Source: Sphingobacteriales bacterium
Lineage (GTDB): Bacteria > Bacteroidota > Bacteroidia > UKL13-3
Direction: 5' to 3'
NCBI GenBank assembly: GCA_021298155.1
Contig: JAJTEN010000002.1
Span: 1 to 64,000 of the forward strand
DNA length: 64,000 nt
In this document: positions 38,255 to 46,545 of the stretch, piece by piece
How positions within the stretch are numbered: position 1 is the first letter of the stretch
Layout of the letters: each line of letters opens with the position of its first letter
Program-made: the position numbers and the translations under genes
Notes under the pieces: generated by a model
The model's database searches: none
What the model was told of the DNA's origin: nothing
The model's input: the letters and a program-made list of their open reading frames with translations, nothing else

Positions 38255-40536
38255 TGGTTTGTAATAGTTATGTTTTGACTTAAGGTATCTACTGAAAGTT
38301 TAAATGAACCGGGTTCAACGCCCCATTTGTTTGATAGTCCAACAAATGCTAAATGTTGCACAGGTAATTCTATTGAAACAATTTCACTTGCTCCCGGCCT
38401 CAAAAAAATCTTTCGAAATGCCCGCAATTTTTTTACCGAAGGTGTAATACTTGCCACCTCATCTTTACTGTAAAACAATGCGGTATGCAAACCCTCCATG
38501 TTACCTATATTGCTTATGGTAACATTCATTTTAATGGTATCTGAAAGTGTATAACTTTCTTTATCACAAGTAAAATTGCTGTAAACATACCCTGTATAAC
38601 TAAGGCCTGAACCAAACTCAAACAATGGATTAAAGCCCAATGGTTTAAAATCTTTGTTCAACACCTCCGTATATTTACAATCGTATGTTAGATGAAAACT
38701 CGAATATCTTGGATAGGTAAAGGGTAATTTACCTGAAGGATTAGATAAGCCACATAATACATTTGCTATAGCAGTTCCACCGGCATCTCCAGGTAAACCT
38801 GCAAAAATAATAGCATCACATAAAGACTCGGTGTTAGCAAAGGTTCTAGGCCTTCCTTCCAATAAAACTACAATCACCTTTTTCCCTGCTTGCTTATATA
38901 CTTTAATCAGGTGTTGTTGAGCTGCAGAAAGTTCTAAATCCAATATATCTCCAGGTTTTTCTGTGTAGGTATCTTCGCCTAAAAATAATACCACTGAAGC
39001 TATATTTTTTGCCGCTGCAAGTAATGCTTCATCAGACAAATTGGTATCATAAGTATTACCCGGCAAATAAACCACTTTATCCATCCCATGTATGTTTTGC
39101 AATGCCTCCAAACATGTTGGAACCTCAGAATTATAAGTGGTATCTCTACCTTGCCAAGTATGTGTCCAACCTCCATTTAACGCATTTATATAATGCGCAT
39201 TGGCACCTGTAACTAAAATCTTTTCAGTTGGAGATAATGGTAAAGCTTGATTTGAATTCTTTAATAAAACTAAACTTTGTGTAGCCAATGCCAAGGATAA
39301 CTCTTTACTTTGGTCTGAACCAATTGAATCATATTTACTGCTATTTGCAGGTGAGTGTTCAAATAAACCAAGTTTAAATTTAAGGGTTAATATCCGCAAA
39401 ACAGATTGATTTATGCGCGTCATTGAAATGTTTCCTTCCTTTACATTTTCAATTAGGTAATGCGTAAATAAAGTATCTAAGGGAACCATAGCCATATCAA
39501 TTCCAGCATTAATAGCCACGGCTACCGCTTCTTTATAGGTGGATACTATTTTATGTCGCTCATACAAATTTTTGATGTCTTCCCAGTCTGTTACCGTTAT
39601 CCCTTTAAACTTTAATTCTTCGCGCAAAATAGTTTGTAATAAAAACTTACTGGCATGAACAGGCTCGCCATTTACTTCACCAGAGTTTATCATGATAGTT
39701 TGTGCGCCAGCCTCAATAGCTTGAGCAAAGGGCGGTAAAAAAATTTCACGCAATTGCCTTTCTGGGATATAAGCAGGAGTTCTATCCATTCCACTGCGGG
39801 CATCTCCATAACCAACATAGTGTTTTAAACAAGCTGCTACTCCAGGTAGTCCATTTTTTGAAGGCATTTGATAGGCTTTAACCATACTCGAACCTAAGCA
39901 TGAGGCCACCATTGGATCTTCACCAAATGTTTCCCAGAACCTAGGCCATCTTGGATTTCTAGCTACATCTAAAACTGGAGAAAAATTCCAAGCCAAACCA
40001 CTTGCACGTACATCATTGGCAGTATTGGTAGCCATATCTGCTATCATATCTGTATTAAAACTAGCTGCTAAATTGATTTGCTGCGGGTACAGGGTTGCAC
40101 CTACAGTATAGTTGGCGCCATGTATCGCATCTATCCCATACAAAACGGGTATTTGAAGTCGCGTTTGCATCCGATACGCATGCAAAGCTTCGCTCACTTC
40201 TTTCCACTGAGCCAATGTAAAAGTATTACCAGGTACATTTAATATAGAACCTACACCCATTTCTACCAATACTTTTCTGAGCCTAACAGTATCTAAAGCA
40301 TGCGGCTTTGTTAAATTAAATTGGTCTTTACCCTGCAAAATCATCTCAATACTAAGCTGTGTCATTTGCCCTGCTTTCTCTTCCAAACTCATCTCATTTA
40401 GAATAGCTTGGGCGCGCTCCTCTGGCAATTTATCTTTGGCCGACTTACACGATGAGATAGCCAATAATAAAGTAAATACACCCCAAATAATTTGGTTCGA
40501 ACCTAATTTTTTTCTAATTGTATATGATCTATCCAT
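38251..40536 (-). CDS. GH3 beta-glucosidase lipoprotein
   Basis: The 761-residue protein has a lipobox at Cys30 (LLLAISSC). It shows the three GH3 parts: TIM barrel with IPVLYGIDAIHGANYT, the KHYVGYGD motif (Lys238-His239) and nucleophile Asp317 in ITVTDWEDI; the alpha/beta sandwich with ILVTGANAHYINALNGGWTHTWQG; and a C-terminal FnIII-like domain (FEFGSGLSYTGYVYSNF). It should split glucose from oligosaccharides made by the GH16 enzyme, from the periplasmic or surface side. The start codon at 40536 overlaps the upstream lipoprotein gene by 34 nt. This is unusually long for an operon junction and suggests translational coupling, but the lipobox position supports the start. Confidence 0.92.
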   Translation of the reverse strand: MDRSYTIRKKLGSNQIIWGVFTLLLAISSCKSAKDKLPEERAQAILNEMSLEEKAGQMTQLSIEMILQGKDQFNLTKPHALDTVRLRKVLVEMGVGSILNVPGNTFTLAQWKEVSEALHAYRMQTRLQIPVLYGIDAIHGANYTVGATLYPQQINLAASFNTDMIADMATNTANDVRASGLAWNFSPVLDVARNPRWPRFWETFGEDPMVASCLGSSMVKAYQMPSKNGLPGVAACLKHYVGYGDARSGMDRTPAYIPERQLREIFLPPFAQAIEAGAQTIMINSGEVNGEPVHASKFLLQTILREELKFKGITVTDWEDIKNLYERHKIVSTYKEAVAVAINAGIDMAMVPLDTLFTHYLIENVKEGNISMTRINQSVLRILTLKFKLGLFEHSPANSSKYDSIGSDQSKELSLALATQSLVLLKNSNQALPLSPTEKILVTGANAHYINALNGGWTHTWQGRDTTYNSEVPTCLEALQNIHGMDKVVYLPGNTYDTNLSDEALLAAAKNIASVVLFLGEDTYTEKPGDILDLELSAAQQHLIKVYKQAGKKVIVVLLEGRPRTFANTESLCDAIIFAGLPGDAGGTAIANVLCGLSNPSGKLPFTYPRYSSFHLTYDCKYTEVLNKDFKPLGFNPLFEFGSGLSYTGYVYSNFTCDKESYTLSDTIKMNVTISNIGNMEGLHTALFYSKDEVASITPSVKKLRAFRKIFLRPGASEIVSIELPVQHLAFVGLSNKWGVEPGSFKLSVDTLSQNITITNQ

Positions 40537-41690
40537 AATTCTCCTTCTTGCAAAAATGTTATCAATAGTTGTTTAAAATTCTGGGTATTAAATTTAGCCT
40601 TATTCCAGTCGAATGCCGACAATGGAATCCGCACTTTTTGCCATTTTTTACCTTGCCTATCTATTTGTTGTAGTTCACTTAAAAACGACTGATTTAATCC
40701 AATATTTACCTGCTCACCTGAATACGATTCAAAACCAATTTGTATCTTATTGAGCTCAGATAAATTAGGCGTATAAACAAAAAAACTTAGGCTATACGCA
40801 TCTATAGAATCTGGCAAAGCAATGGCTTGCCAACGTTCCCAATTAAAGCCTATTTGGTTATTAACATGGCTATTTTTTATAAGATCCCATGATAGGTGTA
40901 AGGCAGAAGTCCCCATTAAATAAATTTGGGAATCTAGCTGTATTGTTCTGCCTAAATATGTGCCCAATCCCCATGCATATTGCATATTGTCTTCAAAAAT
41001 CAATGCCGGAAATGTTTGGGTAGTGGTTTGGCCAAATTTTTGATTCTTTTTAGCCTTCGCTTTATTTCCTTCTTCAATAAATATTTCATCTATCAAAATA
41101 GCTCCCTCACCCTGACACTCTATATTTAAACTCTTAATATTGCTAAAATCACTTTTTGGTCCAGCAGCCTCTAAAAACGCAGATAATGGAATAATTACTT
41201 TTTGCCATGCTTCATCTATTGGATATCGCTCTAAGTATTTCGCTTTAAACAAGGCAGCAGTTTGTATGCCACTATAATCTTCTAATAAAAATATTAAAGT
41301 AGGCACAAATTGAGTGCCTTTAATAGCTCGGATATAAAAAGTAATATTTCCATTTTGCATTACCGGTGTAAGGTCTTTCGCAGCATACCCATTCCACCCA
41401 ATTCCAAATCCTAACCAGGCACATGATCCAGTTTTATTCCATTGCAATTTAATGCTCGATTTACCTTTATAGGCAAGCGTATCAATCCTACTAAAATGTT
41501 TGCAATCTGTTTTTTCTAAGCCCCAAATATCTGCTGTTTGGTTACTAAAAATTTCCTTATCCGTAAATACTTGTTGCTTCTCTAGATCATAGGTATTTCC
41601 CCACTCATCCACTAAGTTTTGTGTTTGCATATGGATACCACATGCAGACAGAAAAATTAAACACCAAGTGAGATAACTGATCCGCTTCAT
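40503..41690 (-). CDS. Lipoprotein with two carbohydrate-binding-like beta-sandwich domains
   Basis: The 395-residue protein has a lipobox (CLIFLSAC, Cys17). Two similar halves follow (about 40-210 and 225-395). Each contains a jelly-roll-type pattern: SSIKLQWNKTG...GWNGY...WQKVIIPLSAFLE...ILIDEIFIEE in the first, and SALHLSWDLIK...NWERW...WQKVRIPLSAFDW...LWIDHIQLEK in the second. The repeated WQKVxIPLSAF and I/LDxIxIE segments are typical of galactose-binding-like and CBM folds. It probably captures glucan at the outer surface. No known CBM family can be assigned. Sits between another lipoprotein (sharing one base, 41690) and GH3. Confidence 0.75.
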   Translation of the reverse strand: MKRISYLTWCLIFLSACGIHMQTQNLVDEWGNTYDLEKQQVFTDKEIFSNQTADIWGLEKTDCKHFSRIDTLAYKGKSSIKLQWNKTGSCAWLGFGIGWNGYAAKDLTPVMQNGNITFYIRAIKGTQFVPTLIFLLEDYSGIQTAALFKAKYLERYPIDEAWQKVIIPLSAFLEAAGPKSDFSNIKSLNIECQGEGAILIDEIFIEEGNKAKAKKNQKFGQTTTQTFPALIFEDNMQYAWGLGTYLGRTIQLDSQIYLMGTSALHLSWDLIKNSHVNNQIGFNWERWQAIALPDSIDAYSLSFFVYTPNLSELNKIQIGFESYSGEQVNIGLNQSFLSELQQIDRQGKKWQKVRIPLSAFDWNKAKFNTQNFKQLLITFLQEGELWIDHIQLEKN

Positions 41691-42724
41691 TAGGGTTGAA
41701 AGGGTTTATAATAGGTGAAATTTGCAAAATCAATGCCCACTCGCGTAATACCACTTGTACCCGGCTGAGATAATAACAAGAATTGAGTAGCAATAATTCT
41801 GTCGGGATCCTTCTTGCCTGTTCTATCTACATTACCAAAGCCGCCAGAAGTAGAAATTCGGGTATCTCCGTAAGAGAAGCTAACCAATTTCCAACCTTGC
41901 CAATTAACAGGTAAGCGAAAGTTATACGCGCCCTCTTCCGCAGGCTGATAAATACCATCTTTATTGTCGTCTTCTTGAAACTCAATACTCAACTCCGCCT
42001 TATTATCGCCCCAACCATACACATATGCATTAAAAAAAATATTATTCGGATTTTCAGTGGCAAATGAAAAATAATTAGATCCTAAACCCTGACTTACGCG
42101 CGCACTCAAGTTCATACCGCATAAAAATAAACTGGCCGTTGGACCTCTATTACCCGCTAATACATAGAATCTTGTTTTTTCTGTTGGCGAAACTCCTTGG
42201 TAATTTACCGATGTTCCATTAAAGGTTTGCTGACCTTCAGTAAAAGTATTGTAAGGCCTTTGCGGACTCTCAAAATCGTCTATTAATATATCTACTTTAG
42301 GTGTTGGCCGAACATCTGTAATCGTTAGCGTATCAGAATAAATGGTATCGGGATAATTCTCAAATCGCAAGCGAGCAACACAGGGTTCATTTTTTCTAAA
42401 AAAAGGGGCAAAAGTAATGGTACCATCCCAACTAATGGGAAAGGCATTAAAGTCTTTTTCATTGCCAGTAAACGTTTTTTTAGCACCGCTATTTAAGCCT
42501 ATTACCTCCATTGTCCATTGTGTTCGAATACTTAATTTACCCTTAAATAGCACCTGTTCTTGGTTCGCAAAATTCACCGTTTTTACAGAGGCACGAATAG
42601 GTTCAAGCAAAGCAAATTGGCCAAATAAATCAACTAATTCTGGCCCTTCAATTGCTGTATCTTTTTTGCAGCCCATGAAAAGAATTAAATAAACCCCAAT
42701 AAAAATTAACAAAAGCTTTTTCAT
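41690..42724 (-). CDS. Lipoprotein with Ig-like and carbohydrate-binding-like domains
   Basis: The 344-residue protein has a lipobox at Cys19 (LILFMGCKKD). An Ig-like N-terminal domain (about 30-140) is followed by a beta-sandwich (about 145-344) starting DILIDDFESPQRPYNTF and ending GITRVGIDFANFTYYKPF, with NWQGWKLVSFSYGD in the middle; this pattern matches CBM-like and discoidin-like domains that bind glycans. The genomic position takes the place normally held by SusD and other surface glycan-binding proteins in a utilisation locus. It sits 4 nt after the barrel gene and shares a base with the next lipoprotein gene. Confidence 0.75.
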   Translation of the reverse strand: MKKLLLIFIGVYLILFMGCKKDTAIEGPELVDLFGQFALLEPIRASVKTVNFANQEQVLFKGKLSIRTQWTMEVIGLNSGAKKTFTGNEKDFNAFPISWDGTITFAPFFRKNEPCVARLRFENYPDTIYSDTLTITDVRPTPKVDILIDDFESPQRPYNTFTEGQQTFNGTSVNYQGVSPTEKTRFYVLAGNRGPTASLFLCGMNLSARVSQGLGSNYFSFATENPNNIFFNAYVYGWGDNKAELSIEFQEDDNKDGIYQPAEEGAYNFRLPVNWQGWKLVSFSYGDTRISTSGGFGNVDRTGKKDPDRIIATQFLLLSQPGTSGITRVGIDFANFTYYKPFQP

Positions 42725-42728
42725 AGTT

Positions 42729-44450
42729 CTAGAAAAATAAATTATAAAGTACCGAAAGCCTATTTATTCCATATTGGTTTTGTGGCATTAGCTCATTGTT
42801 CCAATTTACCTGTTGCCACTGAATTTTAAGGCAATTATGCTTACTAAATTGATAGTTTAATCCACTTAAAAATAGGGTTTCTTTTAAATCGTAATTACTT
42901 CTTTCATAAAATACAATTTGATTAAACGCATTTCTAGTAGGCATAAATTCATTCCCTTTTGCTTGAACCAATAACAAGCCCATTTGTAAATGTAATTTTG
43001 GAACTAATTCATAAGATACACCAAGCTTTATCTGACTTGCATTCAATTCTATTTCCTCAATATTTTTTATTCCCTCACGTTGGGTATTTTGAAGGCGATA
43101 AAACACGCTTAGGTTCAGCCTACGTTTGCCATTGTAAAAATGGTTGATATTGCTGTTTGCATCCCATTGAATCTCTGAAAAATTTCGCAAATTTAGCGTG
43201 CCTTGTCCGCTTATTTCATTATAGCGCGCCACACGGATATTGCTTACAAATAAACCTAGTTGTACTTTAGATCTAAATCCAATTTCTCCTTGTATACCTT
43301 GTCTATTTGGCGTTGCATGGCCATAAGGCAAAATATTTTCATAAACAGGATTAAACCCTTGAAGATTGGGAGTTAAAAATAGGTTATAATAATTTCCATC
43401 TGTTAGTATATCTAACATATTGGCAGGTCGCACACTTTCTCTATTGGTATAATATGCGTATTCACTGGCAACTGCATTAAAATCTACCCTTCTACTTTGT
43501 GCACCCATACTTCTAAAATGGGTTTCTACTCTATTGGCATGCAACTTTACATGCCATACTTTAGACGGATTAAACGTTAAACTTGCAGTGGCAAAATTGC
43601 CCCTTGGAATATTGGGAGCAGCTAGCATATTTTCATAAGCCACTTTGGAAAAACCAGCCTCGCCACTCAATTTAAATTGAAATTGTTTGATAGAAAAACT
43701 TTCTGTAAGTCCGAAACTATGCACCGTATTACTAAACCTAGCATCAGAAAACATCGCAGATTCTCTAACATCAAAAATATGGGCCAAATTATACTGTAAT
43801 CCCAGATTCTTAAACAGCGTGATGTCGGCACTAGCGCCAGAAAATAGCCGATCTGGCGTACTAAAATAATCGGTTTGGCGATTTTTGGCAATCATTCCTT
43901 TTATTTTCATGGAATTAAATACCTCATTAAACTTAAATCCAAAATCTATCTGCGCACCTTGCTGTCGCCAAGAATTTTCTCCATAAAATTTATCATAGGC
44001 AATCACTTCCGAAAAAGTGTTTAATGCCTCTGGATTGTGATGCGATAATTCACCTTCAGAATTGTACAAGGTAAAAGGTGTCATACGGGTATTTAAATCT
44101 CCAACTTGGTATTTAAACTTTTTTAACAACAAGCCACGTAAATACAATTCACGCACATTCATTACAATACCTCCTCCCCAAAACCCATTAATATCATTGG
44201 TAACACGCGTTATGGCCTTAATTTCAGTTTCGGCGCTAGGCTTAATATGAAAACCCAAATCAAACAGGGTACTGCCGCGCATCTGCTTTCTTGGTGTAAC
44301 CGAATCGGTGTTTAATAAGGCTCCATGTATACTGCCATTATTTAAAGCAAAACGGCCCGATCCAAAAAAATCTATTTTCTTTTCTTGGGCCACCAATAGA
44401 TTGGGTAGCATAAGAAGTATATAGATAAAATAGGTAATGTGTCTTTTCAT
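42729..44450 (-). CDS. Outer-membrane beta-barrel protein of a beta-glucan locus, unknown family
   Basis: The 573-residue protein has a signal peptide (MKRHITYFIYILLMLPNLLVAQ). Amphipathic strands run throughout (FFGSGRFALN, FDLGFHIKPSAETEIKAITR, KFKYQVGDLNT, FQFKLSGEAGFSK, ASLTFNPSKVWHVKLHANRVE, RRLNLSVFYRLQN), and the protein ends with aromatic residues (VLYNLFF), a typical outer-membrane insertion signal. There is no TonB box or plug domain, so it is not SusC-like. It may be a porin-type channel for oligosaccharides or a scaffold for the lipoproteins. The gene starts 1 nt after the preceding barrel gene ends. Confidence 0.7.
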   Translation of the reverse strand: MKRHITYFIYILLMLPNLLVAQEKKIDFFGSGRFALNNGSIHGALLNTDSVTPRKQMRGSTLFDLGFHIKPSAETEIKAITRVTNDINGFWGGGIVMNVRELYLRGLLLKKFKYQVGDLNTRMTPFTLYNSEGELSHHNPEALNTFSEVIAYDKFYGENSWRQQGAQIDFGFKFNEVFNSMKIKGMIAKNRQTDYFSTPDRLFSGASADITLFKNLGLQYNLAHIFDVRESAMFSDARFSNTVHSFGLTESFSIKQFQFKLSGEAGFSKVAYENMLAAPNIPRGNFATASLTFNPSKVWHVKLHANRVETHFRSMGAQSRRVDFNAVASEYAYYTNRESVRPANMLDILTDGNYYNLFLTPNLQGFNPVYENILPYGHATPNRQGIQGEIGFRSKVQLGLFVSNIRVARYNEISGQGTLNLRNFSEIQWDANSNINHFYNGKRRLNLSVFYRLQNTQREGIKNIEEIELNASQIKLGVSYELVPKLHLQMGLLLVQAKGNEFMPTRNAFNQIVFYERSNYDLKETLFLSGLNYQFSKHNCLKIQWQQVNWNNELMPQNQYGINRLSVLYNLFF

Positions 44451-44451
44451 A

Positions 44452-46377
44452 CTAAAAAAATACTTTAAGTTCTATGGTGGTTTCTGTTCCCTTTATCTGG
44501 TCTTTTACAAAGCTCTTATCTTGCTGATTAAACCACCTTCTTCGAGCATATAAATAGGTATTGTTGCTTATTCTATAATCCATTCCCAATCCAAATAAAG
44601 TTCCTTCTTGATTAACCGGATCATTAGCCAAACTCCCCAATATTCCATCCACATTATCACCTCTATTTAGCTGATTATTTCCTTTAATATATTCTTTACC
44701 ATAAGTACTTACCAAACTTAAAGAATTACTCAGTTTAAATATAGCATCTAACTCATGATAATGCGTTCTTAATAGCGCTTTATTTCCATTTATAGGTATC
44801 AGGCTAAAGCCTTCCTGAGCCGAACCAAATGAACCCACGTAGAGCAAATAAAACGGAAGAAATGAATTGTTAATATACTGCTTTATTTGAACCTGAAGCA
44901 TGGTAAAGCCTAATAAAGATTTTGGTAATCCTATACTGTTGGTATCAGTAATAAACATACTTTGAGAGAATCCTCTGAAATAACTAGTCCAATTGCCATA
45001 AGCACCAATATTATTGGTAAACGGACTAAACCTAGAAAAGGGTAAAGCATTTATTTTATGCCCAAACGCAAGCTCATTTCCCAAACTTCGTATTTCGGTT
45101 GCACACATGTTACCAATGTTTATTTTGCTGGTTTTTGTTATATCAAACCATGCATTTACACTAAATCCTTTTCGATTACTACTAACCTGTCCAACGTCGG
45201 TAATAGAACCCGCAAAGTTGCTGATACCGCCGCTTCCTCCTAAGGTAGAACCGCTTTGGTTCACGGCAGCAGAACTTACAATATTGGTATTGCCGCTTAA
45301 AAAATTGCCATAATAATTTATAAACTCCGGACTCACATAAAATCCTTCAAGCTCTATCGGAACAAAGGTATACTTCTTAGGTGAACGAATACTTAATCGC
45401 GCTGCATTCCCCCATCCAGCCTCTTGTACCTCAGAATATAACCTTCCCCTTCCAAATTCTGTAGTTATTTTAAAATCCTTAATGGTGCCATCATAGCTTA
45501 AGGTGTGCAACTGTATTCCAGCTTCCTCTTTTGCTATAGAATCTGGATACAACCTGTAATCTATAAATTGTGCGCCAAAAGTATGGTCTCCTAGCTTTTT
45601 CCTGATTCTACCTCCCATTGTATAAGAAGGAATTTGATTGGTAAGAAAGGCTTGAGCTGGAGTGGTTCCATATAACAAGCGAAGTTCAATATTCCCCGGC
45701 AATTCCTGACCATCTACCATCAAACCTCTGAACGGCTGCATACCAAATCGCATGTCTCTGCTAATGTTGCCGTAGTTATAATAGTTAGAGGCTCGGTCAA
45801 ATGAAACTTCATTACCTTCCCAAGGCCAACGTTCATAAATACTAAATCTTTGATAGCCAACAAAACTACTAAATACCATTCCGCTTAATTCAATCCAATT
45901 AATACCGCCCATGTGCGCAGTAAACTTCCCAATATCTGTTTGTATGCTGCCCGTAAGGTTTATTCCCAAATTCAAATTCATTGGACTCTCACCTGGCCTA
46001 CCCGAAAAATTATGGTAGAGGGCGTAATCCATACCAATGTATGTTTTTGAAGTTGGCTGAACCGAAACATTAAGTAACATCAGCGGAGGATCACGGTATA
46101 CGTCGCCTGTGCCCAACACAAAAGCTGGCGCACTTGCGTAGGGATTTCCCGGAATAACGATAAACGCTTGTTCTAAACTTCGATTAATTCCGAAAAAGCG
46201 ATAGTAGCCCCCAACGCTTAATTTTTTCAATGGTAATATATCTGCCTTGCCCGAGGAAATTGGGCGGTCTTGCATACTCGTATCTTGCTCCTGTGCAGCT
46301 ACAAAACATGGACCCATCAGGCAAAAAATCACCTGAATGATGTAAAAATAAATGCGCAGCCTGGCTTTCAATGACAT
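44452..46377 (-). CDS. Outer-membrane beta-barrel protein, first gene of the beta-glucan operon
   Basis: The 641-residue protein has a signal sequence (MSLKARLRIYFYIIQVIFCLMGPCFVAAQEQ) and many transmembrane-strand-like segments (KLSVGGYYRFFGINRS, TYIGMDYALYHNF, FTAHMGGINWIELSG, LHTLSYDGTIKDFKITTEFGRG, SLSLVSTYGKEYI), ending in an aromatic pair (TTIELKVFF). It lacks a plug domain. Together with the following barrel gene it occupies the place of SusC in the locus. It is the promoter-proximal gene of the seven-gene unit, with a 19-bp direct repeat 84 nt upstream. The family is not recognised. Confidence 0.7.
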   Translation of the reverse strand: MSLKARLRIYFYIIQVIFCLMGPCFVAAQEQDTSMQDRPISSGKADILPLKKLSVGGYYRFFGINRSLEQAFIVIPGNPYASAPAFVLGTGDVYRDPPLMLLNVSVQPTSKTYIGMDYALYHNFSGRPGESPMNLNLGINLTGSIQTDIGKFTAHMGGINWIELSGMVFSSFVGYQRFSIYERWPWEGNEVSFDRASNYYNYGNISRDMRFGMQPFRGLMVDGQELPGNIELRLLYGTTPAQAFLTNQIPSYTMGGRIRKKLGDHTFGAQFIDYRLYPDSIAKEEAGIQLHTLSYDGTIKDFKITTEFGRGRLYSEVQEAGWGNAARLSIRSPKKYTFVPIELEGFYVSPEFINYYGNFLSGNTNIVSSAAVNQSGSTLGGSGGISNFAGSITDVGQVSSNRKGFSVNAWFDITKTSKINIGNMCATEIRSLGNELAFGHKINALPFSRFSPFTNNIGAYGNWTSYFRGFSQSMFITDTNSIGLPKSLLGFTMLQVQIKQYINNSFLPFYLLYVGSFGSAQEGFSLIPINGNKALLRTHYHELDAIFKLSNSLSLVSTYGKEYIKGNNQLNRGDNVDGILGSLANDPVNQEGTLFGLGMDYRISNNTYLYARRRWFNQQDKSFVKDQIKGTETTIELKVFF

Positions 46378-46460
46378 TGAATTATGCTGCTAACTTCATC
46401 ATAATAATTCGAAAAACATTTTTTTTAAACCCTACTCACTTACATCAATCAAATATTATT

Positions 46461-46479
46461 CTACTACATTGCTACTACA
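46461..46479. promoter_or_regulatory. Direct-repeat operator candidate in the divergent glucan promoter region
   Basis: CTACTACA (46461-46468) and CTACTACA (46472-46479) are exact direct repeats with 11 nt from start to start, about one DNA turn. The site is 84 nt upstream of the barrel operon (minus) and 67 nt upstream of the regulator gene (plus), so it could serve both. The same 19-bp pattern with the same spacing lies at 52347-52365. Confidence 0.6.
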
Positions 46480-46545
46480 AAATTTGCCAAATTACTGATT
46501 GTAAAATATTTATTACTTGACAAGGACGCTCAATTTTCATACCTT

